This document shows, in pieces, positions 1-7,307 of a DNA stretch of 10,385 nt. This DNA is from JAVBUY01 sp031552735 (GTDB taxonomy: Bacteria; Bacillota; Clostridia; Christensenellales; Aristaeellaceae), in assembly GCA_031552735.1 (NCBI GenBank), contig JAVBMF010000073.1, positions 1-10,385 on the forward strand, in the 5' to 3' direction. The notes beneath the pieces are model-generated. The model ran no database searches. It had not been told where the DNA came from and saw only the letters and a list, made by a program, of their open reading frames with translations. Within the stretch, counting starts at the first letter, position 1, and every line of letters starts with the position of its first letter. The position numbers and the translations under genes are program-made.

Positions 1-1
1 C

Positions 2-409
2 GAGCTGGAGGGCTCGCTGGCGCGCGTGATGATGTACGCGTCGCTGGTGGGCAAGCCGGTCGATGTGGCCGTGGCCGAGGAGGCGCTGCGCGATATCCTG
101 AGCGTGCGCGATCCCAAGCGCATCACCTGCGCGGGCATCCAGAAGGCGGTCGCCACCTACTACGGCATTGATGTCGCCGAGATCAAGGGCCAGAAGCGCA
201 CGCGCGAGATCACCGTGCCGCGCCAGGTGGCAATGTTTCTGACGCGCGAGATGACCGACCTGTCGCTGCCGAGAATCGGCGACGAGTTTGGCGGACGCGA
301 CCATACCACCGTGATGCACTCCTGCGAAAAAATCGCCGATTTGACGCGCACCAGCGCCAAGATGCATCAGGAGCTGGACGACCTGCGCAAGAGCCTGAAC
401 GAGAAATGA
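2..409 (+). CDS. dnaA: Chromosomal replication initiator DnaA, C-terminal part (5' end outside window)
   Basis: DnaA binds DnaA boxes at the replication origin and opens the duplex as an ATP-dependent oligomer. The frame is open from base 2, so the visible 135 residues are the end of a protein that starts upstream. The first residues (ELEGSL, then a helix) match the end of the AAA+ lid region around the sensor-2 motif; the Arg usually before ELEG would lie just outside. Next comes the complete domain IV DNA-binding region: the helix with VATYYGID, the basic TREITVPRQVAMFLTRE helix-turn-helix, and the family signature GGRDHTTVMH, which contacts the DnaA box. The stop is TGA at 407-409 after a normal-length tail, so the C-terminus looks intact. 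No dnaN follows, which is unusual for this gene. Identity is near certain from domain IV; whether it is the sole chromosomal copy cannot be seen here. Confidence 0.96.
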   Translation, partial: ELEGSLARVMMYASLVGKPVDVAVAEEALRDILSVRDPKRITCAGIQKAVATYYGIDVAEIKGQKRTREITVPRQVAMFLTREMTDLSLPRIGDEFGGRDHTTVMHSCEKIADLTRTSAKMHQELDDLRKSLNEK

Positions 410-428
410 TTTCGTTCGCGTGACGAAC

Positions 429-456
429 AAGGGGGCTGCGACAAGCGGCCTCTTTT
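429..456 (+). terminator. Probable rho-independent terminator of dnaA
   Basis: An 11-bp stem can form between 429-439 and 445-455 around a GACAA loop, and its 3' arm ends in TCTTTT. Three of the pairs are G-U wobbles, so it is weaker than the other terminators in the window. A smaller competing hairpin (TTCGT 411-415 with ACGAA 423-427) lies just upstream. Its place between the dnaA stop and a new promoter fits termination. Confidence 0.6.
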
Positions 457-486
457 CTGAATTACCGCGCGGCCGCATATCGCTTC

Positions 487-515
487 TTGTTTCGCCACCG
501 GGCGTAAGGTATAAT
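487..515 (+). promoter_or_regulatory. Sigma-A type promoter for the hydratase-esterase unit
   Basis: A perfect -10 box TATAAT lies at 510-515, with TTGTTT at 487-492 as the -35 after a 17-bp spacer; only the TTG half of the -35 matches. Transcription would begin near 522, upstream of the start codon chosen at 555 and downstream of the longer possible start at 420, which supports the shorter hydratase. Confidence 0.7.
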
Positions 516-554
516 GAAGGCATCATATCTCACTCGCCGAAAGGGGTGCCCGTC

Positions 555-2828
555 ATGGTGCATGTGCTGGATCAGGGAGTTTATCTTGTCAAGGGGAAAG
601 AGGTCGTCAGAGATGACGAACATGCCGCGCAAAAGCTTGCCCAGATGACCGGACAAACGGTTGTGCGCGATCAGGCGCGGCAGGGCACTATCGCGCATGG
701 CATCCTGATGGCGCACAACACGGTGTCCGATCCTGACAAGCTGCGCATTCGCTTTGACGCGCTCACATCGCACGACATTACGTATGTCGGCATCATCCAG
801 ACCGCGCGCGCCAGCGGCCTGACGAAATTCCCGATGCCGTATGTGCTGACCAACTGCCACAATTCGCTGTGCGCGGTCGGCGGCACCATCAACGAGGATG
901 ACCACCAATTTGCGCTGTCCGCCGCCAGGAAGTTCGGTGGTATCTACGTGCCCGCGCATCTGGCGGTCATTCACCAGTACATGCGCGAGTGCATGGCGGG
1001 CTGCGGCAAGATGATTTTAGGCTCTGACAGCCATACCCGCTATGGCGCGCTGGGCACTATGGCCATTGGCGAGGGCGGCGGCGAGCTGGCCAAGCAGCTG
1101 CTGAACAAGACCTACGATGTCACCTATCCCGGTGTGGTCGCGGTGCGCCTGAGCGGCAAGCCGAACATCGGCGTCGGCCCGCAGGATGTGGCGCTGGCCA
1201 TTATCGGCGCGGTGTTTGAGCGCGGTGCTGTGAAGAACAAAGTGATGGAATTTGTTGGCGACGGCATCGCGAACCTGTCGGTGGAGTATCGCAACGGCAT
1301 TGACGTGATGACCACCGAAACCACCTGCCTCAGCTCCATTTGGCGCACCGACGATCAAGTGAAGGATTACCTGACCCTGCATGGCCGCGCCGGAGATTAT
1401 AGGGAGCTGAAGCCCGCCGACATCGCGTATTATGACGGCTGCATTGATGTCGATCTGTCCGCCATTGTGCCGATGATCGCGCTGCCGTTCCATCCCAGCA
1501 ACGTGTACACCATTGACCAGCTGAACGCTGACGGTGCCGATATTCTGGCCAAGGTGGAAGCCGATGCCAACCGCGCGCTGGGCGGCAAGGTGACGCTGGA
1601 TTTGCGCGGCAAACTGCGCGATGGCCGCCTGATGGCGGATCAGGCGGTGGTGGCTGGTTGCGCGGGCGGCACCTATGACAACATTGTCGATGTCGCCGAC
1701 ATTCTGCGCGGCAAGAACATCGGGCACGAAGCGTTCACCATGAGCGTGTATCCGTCCAGCCAGCCGACGTATCTGCGACTGGTGGAGAATGGCAGCGTCG
1801 CCGCGCTGATGCAGGCCGGTGTGGTGGTGCGCTCGGCGTTCTGCGGGCCTTGCTTTGGCGCGGGCGACACCCCGGCCAACGGCGCGTTCTCCATCCGCCA
1901 CGCCACGCGCAACTTCCCCAACCGCGAGGGCAGCAAGCCCAACGAGGGGCAGCTTGCGTCGGTGGCGCTGATGGATGCGCGCTCGGTAGCGGCCACGGCG
2001 GCAAACGGCGGTCGATTGACCTCCGCGACCGAGCTCAAACTCAACTTCACCAAACCGGCGTATGCGTTCAACGGCGGCATCTATCAAGCGCGCGTGTTCG
2101 ATGGGGTCGGCCATGCCGAGCCGGACACCGAGCTGCGCTTTGGCCCGAACATCGCCGACTGGCCGCGCATGCCCGCCCTGACCGACGATGTGCTGCTGCG
2201 CGTCGCCAGCTTCATCACCGATCCGGTGACCACCACGGACGAGTTAATCCCTTCCGGCGAAACATCCTCCTTCCGTTCCAACCCCGAGCGGCTCAGCGAG
2301 TTCACCCTGTCGCGCAAGGACCCTGGCTATGTGGGCCGCGCCAAGACTGTGCGCGCGCTCGAGCGTGCCCGCGAGGCGGGGCAGCAGCCGGAGGCGCTGG
2401 TTCAGGACGCGTACGCGAAGCTGGCGGCAGCGGGCATCGCGGTGGACGCAGCCCGCACCGGCATCGGCAGCATGCTCTACGCGCTGCGCCCGGGCGATGG
2501 CTCGGCGCGCGAACAGGCGGCAAGCTGTCAGCGCGTGCTGGGCGGTTGGGCGAATATCGCGCGCGAATATGCCACCAAGCGCTATCGTTCCAACCTGATC
2601 AACTGGGGCATTCTGCCCTTTACGTTGGCGGACGAGCCGGCATTTGGGCTGGAGGACTTCATCTATGTGCGCGGGGTGCGCGCGGCGCTGAAGGAGAAGA
2701 CGCCGACCATCGAGGCCTATGCGATCGGCGAAGCGGGCGTGACGCCGTTCACGCTGACGCTGACCGATCTGACCGACGAAGAGCGCGCGATCCTGATGGC
2801 TGGGTGCCTGATCAACTACTATCAGTAA
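555..2828 (+). CDS. Aconitase-superfamily hydratase, YbhJ type, substrate unknown
   Basis: This 757-residue protein carries the aconitase fold signatures for a [4Fe-4S] hydro-lyase. Visible landmarks are DSHT (Asp158-His160), the cluster ligands Cys369 (GCAGG) and Cys430/Cys433 (CGPC), and SAR at Ser650-Arg652, equivalent to the catalytic Ser and substrate-binding Arg of the swivel domain, followed by RSNLINWGILPF from 678. The spacing of these residues closely follows mitochondrial aconitase (Cys358, 421, 424; Ser642). Overall sequence and length match the group containing E. coli YbhJ and clostridial proteins named only 'hydratase'; its substrate is not established. The frame is open from 420, but ATG 555 has a purine-rich SD (AAAGGGG) about 8 nt upstream, family-like N-terminal sequence (MVHVLDQGVYLV), and lies downstream of the promoter. 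The esterase follows after 30 nt, so the two are probably cotranscribed. It could be misannotated as acnA; a citrate-cycle role should not be assumed. Confidence 0.9.
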   Translation: MVHVLDQGVYLVKGKEVVRDDEHAAQKLAQMTGQTVVRDQARQGTIAHGILMAHNTVSDPDKLRIRFDALTSHDITYVGIIQTARASGLTKFPMPYVLTNCHNSLCAVGGTINEDDHQFALSAARKFGGIYVPAHLAVIHQYMRECMAGCGKMILGSDSHTRYGALGTMAIGEGGGELAKQLLNKTYDVTYPGVVAVRLSGKPNIGVGPQDVALAIIGAVFERGAVKNKVMEFVGDGIANLSVEYRNGIDVMTTETTCLSSIWRTDDQVKDYLTLHGRAGDYRELKPADIAYYDGCIDVDLSAIVPMIALPFHPSNVYTIDQLNADGADILAKVEADANRALGGKVTLDLRGKLRDGRLMADQAVVAGCAGGTYDNIVDVADILRGKNIGHEAFTMSVYPSSQPTYLRLVENGSVAALMQAGVVVRSAFCGPCFGAGDTPANGAFSIRHATRNFPNREGSKPNEGQLASVALMDARSVAATAANGGRLTSATELKLNFTKPAYAFNGGIYQARVFDGVGHAEPDTELRFGPNIADWPRMPALTDDVLLRVASFITDPVTTTDELIPSGETSSFRSNPERLSEFTLSRKDPGYVGRAKTVRALERAREAGQQPEALVQDAYAKLAAAGIAVDAARTGIGSMLYALRPGDGSAREQAASCQRVLGGWANIAREYATKRYRSNLINWGILPFTLADEPAFGLEDFIYVRGVRAALKEKTPTIEAYAIGEAGVTPFTLTLTDLTDEERAILMAGCLINYYQ

Positions 2829-2858
2829 CTTGCGCACGCGAAAAATGGAGGCGATCGC

Positions 2859-3680
2859 ATGGCCCCGGTGAAGCGCGCGGAGTATAACCAACCGTTCTAT
2901 TTTACCGGAGATCAGCGCCCCGGTCACCGGCATGGCGTGCTGCTGATTCACGGATTCACAGGCACGCCTGCCAATGTGCGGCTGCTGGGCGAGCGGTTGC
3001 ACGCGGCGGGCTTCACCGTGCATGGGCCGCTGCTGCCAGGCCATGGCACCAAGCTGGAGGATATGCGCACGTTTGGCGGGCGCAAGCCCTGGCGGGACAC
3101 CGTGCTGGCGGCGTATGACGCGCTGGCGGAAACCTGCGATACCGTGTCGGTGGGCGGTTTGTCCATGGGCGGGGTGCTGTCGCTGATCCTCGCAGAAAAC
3201 CGCACGACGCGCGCCTGCTTCCCGATGGCCGCGCCAATGCGCCTGATCAAACGCAGCACGTATTTCGCGCCGCTGATCGCGCCGTTTTATCCATTCTCTA
3301 GGCAGCGAGTGCAGAAGCCGCGCGGCGACGACTTCCTGCGCGAATATGACACCGGCTATCCAGGCACGCCGGTCTGTCGCGTGGGCGACCTGCTGTGCCT
3401 GATGCGCGAGGCGGAGGGACATTTGCCGCGCGTATCCTGCCCGTTGCTGGTGGTGCAGTCGCACGGCGATGAGACCGTGCGCCCCGACAGCGCGCAGATC
3501 ATCTACGATAAAGCGGGCAGCAAGGACAAGCGGCTGCTGTGGTTCACGCGCTCCGGCCATGTATGCACGATTGGGCCGGATCGCGAGCAGTTGTATGCAG
3601 AGGTGACCGCCTTTTTGCGCGGTGTGCTGGGCGAAGAGGCGCCCGAGCCCGCGCCGCTGGAAAAAGGCTTGCCGGATTGA
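2859..3680 (+). CDS. Alpha/beta-hydrolase carboxylesterase, Est30-like
   Basis: A 273-residue cytoplasmic esterase with no signal peptide, predicted to cleave short- to medium-chain carboxyl esters or monoacylglycerols. The oxyanion-hole motif HGFTGTP is at 31-37, PGHGT at 60-64, the nucleophile elbow GLSMGG has Ser102, the acid is Asp204 in SHGDETV, and the base is His234 in RSGHV. The Ser-Asp-His spacing (102 and 30 residues) nearly equals that of Geobacillus Est30 (Ser94, Asp193, His223). The start at ATG 2859 is fixed by GGAGG at 2847-2851, 7 nt upstream. It lies 30 nt after the hydratase with no terminator between, so an operon is likely; a joint pathway is only a guess. The C-terminal tail after about residue 255 is acidic and Pro-rich, outside the fold. 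The natural substrate is unknown. Confidence 0.9.
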   Translation: MAPVKRAEYNQPFYFTGDQRPGHRHGVLLIHGFTGTPANVRLLGERLHAAGFTVHGPLLPGHGTKLEDMRTFGGRKPWRDTVLAAYDALAETCDTVSVGGLSMGGVLSLILAENRTTRACFPMAAPMRLIKRSTYFAPLIAPFYPFSRQRVQKPRGDDFLREYDTGYPGTPVCRVGDLLCLMREAEGHLPRVSCPLLVVQSHGDETVRPDSAQIIYDKAGSKDKRLLWFTRSGHVCTIGPDREQLYAEVTAFLRGVLGEEAPEPAPLEKGLPD

Positions 3681-3697
3681 CCGCTTTTCGCTATAAT
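3669..3697 (+). promoter_or_regulatory. Sigma-A type promoter for the PPIase lipoprotein gene
   Basis: A perfect TATAAT lies at 3692-3697, with TTGCCG at 3669-3674 (4 of 6 consensus bases) after 17 bp. The -35 overlaps the last codons of the esterase. Just downstream, at 3711-3725, GTGTC and GACAC flank CACGT, a small dyad that could be an operator or a 5'-UTR hairpin. Confidence 0.7.
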
Positions 3698-3743
3698 GAG
3701 TCGGTATGACGTGTCCACGTGACACCAAAGGGAGAGAAATACT

Positions 3744-5153
3744 ATGAAGAAACCCGTTGCGCTGCTGGCGCTGCTGCTCGCCGTTCTGTTCACGCTGTCC
3801 GGTTGCCGTCTGATCGGCACCGATGCCGAACTGGACGCCAAGCAAGTGGTGCTGGATGTAAACGGACAGACCGTGACCAAGGGCGAGTTCGTCAAGGACT
3901 GGAACGACAACGTCAATTATCTTGCGCAGATGTATCAGATGTTCGGCCAGGCGATGGACCCGAACGACCCGAATCTGCGTGCGGATACCATGATCGAGAC
4001 GCGCGACATCTTCGTGCGCCAGTTTGTGACCGAGCAAAAGGCGAAGGAACTGGGTCTGGATCAGTTCAGCGAGGCCGACGAGAAGGCACTGGCGGACGAG
4101 GCGCAGACCTCCTTTGATTCCACCGTGCAGCAGTACGTGGATACGTACCTGACGCATACGCATGTCGAGGGTGAGTCCGAGGAAGTGCACGAGGAAGACA
4201 ACATGACGCCAGAGCAAAAGACCGAAGCCGCCAAGACCGAGATGGCGGCGGAAGGCTTTACGCTGGATACCGTGCTGACCGGCCTGCGTGCGCAGAAGCT
4301 GGAGCAGCGCGTGCGCGAGCATGCGATCGCCGATGTGGCGGTGTCCGAGGAGGACATCACCACCGAGTACAATACCAAGCTGCAAGCCGCCAAGGAAGCG
4401 TACACCACGAATCTGGCGCAGTATGCCAGCGATGTGTCCGGCGGACAGGATATCTACTATGTGCCTGCGGGCTATCGCTATGTCAAGCATGTGCTGGTTT
4501 CCATCTCGGACGCGGACAAGGCGCGTATGAGCGAGCTGCAAAGCGCACTGGACGCCAACAACGCGACCCGATCCGACCTGACGCAGAGCGTCGCCGAGGC
4601 GGTCATCCCCGAGGATGCTACCGAGGAGGAAAAGACCGCGATTGCGCAGAGCAAGACCGAGCTTGAGGCACAGTTGGCATCGGTTGAGGCGACGATCGCC
4701 ACCACCCAGCAGGAACTGGATGCGATCAAGACCAGCGCGTTCGCCGCTGTAAAGCCGCAGGCGGACGAAGTGCTGCAAAAGGCGCAGGCGGGCGAGGACT
4801 TTGACGCGCTGATCACGCAGTACGGCAAGGACCCCGGCATGACCACCGAACCAGCCAAGACGCAGGGCTATCCGGTGTGCGCCGGCATGAACACGTATGA
4901 AGCTGCCTTCCAGGACGCCGCGATGGCGCTGCCGTCGGTCGGCTCGCTGTCCGGTCTGGTGCAGACCGCGTATGGCTACCATATTATGAAGTATGTCGGC
5001 GACTCGGTCGAGGCGGAAACGCCGATCGCGACGCTGCACGATAAGATCCAGCAGACGCTGCTGACCCAAAAGCAGGATAGCACCTATGATGCTAGCATGC
5101 AGGAATGGATCGCCGCGACCAAAGTCACCTTCCACGAGAACCTGTTGAAGTAA
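3744..5153 (+). CDS. PrsA/SurA-like parvulin peptidylprolyl isomerase lipoprotein
   Basis: A 469-residue membrane-anchored foldase predicted to catalyse cis-trans prolyl isomerisation in exported proteins at the outer face of the membrane. Residues 1-21 form a lipoprotein signal peptide (KK, hydrophobic core, lipobox LSGC with Cys21). A SurA-N-like chaperone segment follows (VVLDVNGQTVTKGEFVKDW, about 35-54), then long helices and an acidic, His-containing stretch near 138-153. The parvulin domain begins at about 244 with YVKHVLVSI (His249) and ends with GLVQTAYGYHIMKYVGD (His413). Between its first strand and the usual first helix (KPQADEVLQKAQAGEDFDALITQYGKDPGM) sits an extra helical, coiled-coil-like insert of about 75-80 residues (roughly 257-335). 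SD GGGAG at 3730-3734 supports the start. It has its own promoter and a strong terminator. It could equally be called a SurA-N domain lipoprotein; enzymatic activity is inferred. Confidence 0.9.
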   Translation: MKKPVALLALLLAVLFTLSGCRLIGTDAELDAKQVVLDVNGQTVTKGEFVKDWNDNVNYLAQMYQMFGQAMDPNDPNLRADTMIETRDIFVRQFVTEQKAKELGLDQFSEADEKALADEAQTSFDSTVQQYVDTYLTHTHVEGESEEVHEEDNMTPEQKTEAAKTEMAAEGFTLDTVLTGLRAQKLEQRVREHAIADVAVSEEDITTEYNTKLQAAKEAYTTNLAQYASDVSGGQDIYYVPAGYRYVKHVLVSISDADKARMSELQSALDANNATRSDLTQSVAEAVIPEDATEEEKTAIAQSKTELEAQLASVEATIATTQQELDAIKTSAFAAVKPQADEVLQKAQAGEDFDALITQYGKDPGMTTEPAKTQGYPVCAGMNTYEAAFQDAAMALPSVGSLSGLVQTAYGYHIMKYVGDSVEAETPIATLHDKIQQTLLTQKQDSTYDASMQEWIAATKVTFHENLLK

Positions 5154-5165
5154 CACACGCTCATC

Positions 5166-5206
5166 CCAACTGCTCCGCGCCACTCGCACGGGGCAGTTGG
5201 TTTTTT
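5166..5206 (+). terminator. Strong rho-independent terminator after the PPIase gene
   Basis: A 12-bp stem (5166-5177 with 5189-5200, one G-U pair) with an 11-nt loop is followed directly by six T residues at 5201-5206. It starts 12 nt after the PPIase stop codon. Confidence 0.93.
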
Positions 5207-5225
5207 CCGGGGAAAACGGCAGGCA

Positions 5226-5253
5226 TTGACAGGCTGCGCAAATGCGCTATACT
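5226..5253 (+). promoter_or_regulatory. Near-consensus sigma-A promoter for the LRR protein gene
   Basis: A perfect -35 TTGACA at 5226-5231 and a -10 TATACT at 5248-5253 (5 of 6) are separated by 16 bp. It is the best-matching housekeeping promoter in the window, suggesting strong constitutive expression. Transcription would start near 5260, leaving a 5' leader of about 73 nt. Confidence 0.85.
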
Positions 5254-5280
5254 GAGAGAAACGACGCACATACGAAGGCC

Positions 5281-5311
5281 CTTGTCTGCGTACGCTTTGC
5301 GCGCGGACAAG
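5281..5311 (+). promoter_or_regulatory. 5'-UTR stem-loop upstream of the LRR gene
   Basis: CTTGTCTGCGT (5281-5291) pairs with GCGCGGACAAG (5301-5311) as an 11-bp stem with two wobbles and a 9-nt loop. It lies in the predicted leader, ending 4 nt before the AGGAGG Shine-Dalgarno, and has no T-tract, so it is not a terminator. It may stabilise the mRNA or tune ribosome access; no function is shown. Confidence 0.5.
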
Positions 5312-5332
5312 TAATAGGAGGAGGATGACCCC

Positions 5333-7240
5333 ATGAACCGTGTACGTATTCTGGCGCTGGGATTGTGCATGCTGCTGGCGCTGTCCGGCGTGAGTCTGGC
5401 CGACACCGCAACCGCTGCCCCGCCGACGCAGGCACCCGAAGCGACCCAAGCGCCCGCAGACACGCAGGCGCCGGAAGCAACCCAAGTGCCCGCAGACACG
5501 CAGGCGCCTGAAGTCACTGCCGCGCCGGTCGCGACAGATGCGCCGCAAACCACCGATGCTGCCGACACCACAACAGAGACTGCGGAAATCGAGGATGCGT
5601 TCGGTCCGCTGGTGTACGATGTGTCTGTGACGGAGATCAATGAATCCAATGCGGGGCTGACCAGCCTACAGGGCATCGAGCGTCTGATCAACCTGCGCTC
5701 GGTGACGCTGGAGAACAACCGAATCACCGACCTGACGCCGCTGGCCAAGCTGCCGCAGCTGACGACGCTGCGCCTTGCGGGCAACCAGATTGCCGACCTG
5801 TCGCCGCTAAGCGGGATGAAGCAGCTGTCGGTGCTGGATCTGACCGGCAACCAGGTGAAGGATTTGTCACCGCTGGCCAACCTGTCGTCGCTGACCACCC
5901 TGCGTCTGGAAGGCAACCAGATTGACAAGCTGCCCGACACGGTAAGCTGGACCAAGCTAACCAGTCTGGACGTAAGCGCCAATCAAATCAGCGACCTGAA
6001 GGTGCTGGGCGGGCTGCCCATGCTGGGCGAGCTGGGCGTGGCGGACAATAAAATCACCGATGTGTCGCCGCTGGCCAACCTGACCGCGCTGCGCTCGCTG
6101 CGTATTGGCGGAAACGGCGTGGAGGACTTCTCCGCGCTGCTGCCGCTGACACAATTGAGTGCGGTGGATCTGGGCGGCAGCGACAGCGTCAAGTTGACCT
6201 CGCTCAGTGGGCTCAAGTCGCTGCTGGTGCTGACCATCCCGGTTTCTTCAGCGGGCGACCTGATGACCATGACCAACTTGGGCGAGTTGATCGCGCTGAC
6301 GCTCGACGGCGAGGGCAGCGTGGGCAATCTCAACTTCATCACCAAGATGCCCAAGCTGGAGATGCTGTCCATGTCCGGCGCTGGCATCACGGATTTAACG
6401 CCGCTGGCGGAGCATACCGCCATGTCGGTCATCTCGCTGCCCGGCTCCAGCGTCACCACGCTCAAGCCGCTGACCAAGATGAAAGACCTGCACACGCTGG
6501 TGTTGTCCGGCGCGGGAATCAAGGACGTCAAGCCGCTGGCCAATATGAAGCACATGCAGGTGCTCGACCTGTCGGGCAACCAGATCAGCGACATCGCGCC
6601 GCTGGCGAAGATGACCGAACTGACCACGTTGAAGCTGGCCGACAATCAGATCACCAAGATCGCGGCCATTGACAAGATGAGCCTGTTGGCGCATCTGGAC
6701 GTGAGCCATAATCCGCTGGTTGACCTAGCGCCGCTGGCCAAGACCAAGTCGCTAGAAACGCTGCTGCTGGCCGGTGTGCCGGTGCAGGATGTATCCAAAC
6801 TGGCGGTCGAGGAGAGTAAGGACAAGCTGCTGCGGCTGGACCTGTCGCAAACCGGGCTGACCTATGAGGCGGTCACCGACGCGCAGGGCAAAACACGGGT
6901 GATCAAGAGCATCATCCAGCTCTACAAGTATTTCAACCTGCGCGAGCTGAATCTGTCGGGCAACAACCTGGGCGATGACGCGCTGCTGGAAAAAGGAAGC
7001 GCCGACAAGGGAACGGAAGACGGCTCGTGGCTGCCCAAGCTCAACGCGCTGGTGCATCTGGACCTGTCCGACAACAAGCTGGATACGCAGGTGCAGTATC
7101 TCTACCAATTCCCCAATCTCAAGACGCTTACGCTGACCGGCAACCCAGTGTCCGATGCGCAAAAGAAGCTGCTGGAGGAGAACCGCGCCGAAGAAGAGGC
7201 GAGCAGCGACACCGTGCCGCATCTGGAAGTTATCTACTAA
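5333..7240 (+). CDS. Secreted leucine-rich-repeat protein (internalin/SDS22-type repeats)
   Basis: A 635-residue exported protein. Residues 1-23 are a Sec signal peptide with a probable signal peptidase I site SLA|D; there is no lipobox Cys. Residues about 31-80 are a Thr/Ala/Pro-rich, likely disordered linker built of TQAPEATQAPAD-like units. From about 108 to the end come roughly twenty 22-residue LRRs of the form LxPLAxLxxLxxLxLxxNxIxD, with less regular units in the middle (about 255-330) and near 510-575, where the spacing is broken. Such solenoids bind proteins or other ligands. No LPXTG motif, transmembrane tail or surface-layer domain is visible, so after cleavage it should be released or held non-covalently. 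SD AGGAGGAGG at 5316-5324 and the promoter and terminator on either side make it a single-gene unit. Its ligand is unknown; an adhesion or host-interaction role is a family-based guess. Confidence 0.88.
   Translation: MNRVRILALGLCMLLALSGVSLADTATAAPPTQAPEATQAPADTQAPEATQVPADTQAPEVTAAPVATDAPQTTDAADTTTETAEIEDAFGPLVYDVSVTEINESNAGLTSLQGIERLINLRSVTLENNRITDLTPLAKLPQLTTLRLAGNQIADLSPLSGMKQLSVLDLTGNQVKDLSPLANLSSLTTLRLEGNQIDKLPDTVSWTKLTSLDVSANQISDLKVLGGLPMLGELGVADNKITDVSPLANLTALRSLRIGGNGVEDFSALLPLTQLSAVDLGGSDSVKLTSLSGLKSLLVLTIPVSSAGDLMTMTNLGELIALTLDGEGSVGNLNFITKMPKLEMLSMSGAGITDLTPLAEHTAMSVISLPGSSVTTLKPLTKMKDLHTLVLSGAGIKDVKPLANMKHMQVLDLSGNQISDIAPLAKMTELTTLKLADNQITKIAAIDKMSLLAHLDVSHNPLVDLAPLAKTKSLETLLLAGVPVQDVSKLAVEESKDKLLRLDLSQTGLTYEAVTDAQGKTRVIKSIIQLYKYFNLRELNLSGNNLGDDALLEKGSADKGTEDGSWLPKLNALVHLDLSDNKLDTQVQYLYQFPNLKTLTLTGNPVSDAQKKLLEENRAEEEASSDTVPHLEVIY
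5426..5533 (+). repeat. 36-bp in-frame tandem repeat coding the TQAP linker
   Basis: Three consecutive 36-bp units start at 5426, 5462 and 5498. The first two are nearly identical and the third is diverged in its second half. Each encodes 12 residues beginning TQAPE. Copy-number change would alter linker length without breaking the frame. Confidence 0.8.
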
Positions 7241-7253
7241 GCCCATGTACCGC

Positions 7254-7285
7254 CGCCGCCTGCCCAAAGCAGGCGGTGTTTTTTT
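7254..7285 (+). terminator. Rho-independent terminator after the LRR gene
   Basis: CCGCCTGC (7256-7263) pairs perfectly with GCAGGCGG (7269-7276); two further pairs, one a G-U wobble, extend it to 7254-7278. The loop is 5 nt and seven T residues follow (7279-7285). Confidence 0.93.
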
Positions 7286-7307
7286 GCTTTTTCGCGCCCT
7301 ATATCTC

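Noticed and set aside
420..554. N-terminal extension of the hydratase from ATG 420
   Set aside because: The segment overlaps the dnaA terminator and the promoter at 487-515, lacks family similarity, and has no good SD; ATG 555 is better.
410..554. Replication origin downstream of dnaA
   Set aside because: No TTATCCACA-like boxes or AT-rich unwinding region are visible in the gap.
1017..2114. 365-codon minus-strand frame inside the hydratase gene
   Set aside because: Antisense to conserved aconitase motifs, Ala/His/Arg-rich, with no recognisable domain.
1850..2887. 345-codon + strand frame overlapping the hydratase 3' half
   Set aside because: Alternate frame of a gene with intact catalytic motifs; Arg/Gly/Ala-rich product without family resemblance.
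2244..5189. Very long (981-codon) open frame on the minus strand
   Set aside because: It runs antisense to three well-supported genes, shows only low-complexity His/Arg/Gln/Leu-rich sequence typical of GC-rich shadow frames, and has no family features.
5325..5336. Three-codon frame (ATG ACC CCA TGA) overlapping the LRR start codon
   Set aside because: Only 0-3 nt from the SD, too close for efficient initiation; the LRR ATG at 5333 is correctly spaced.
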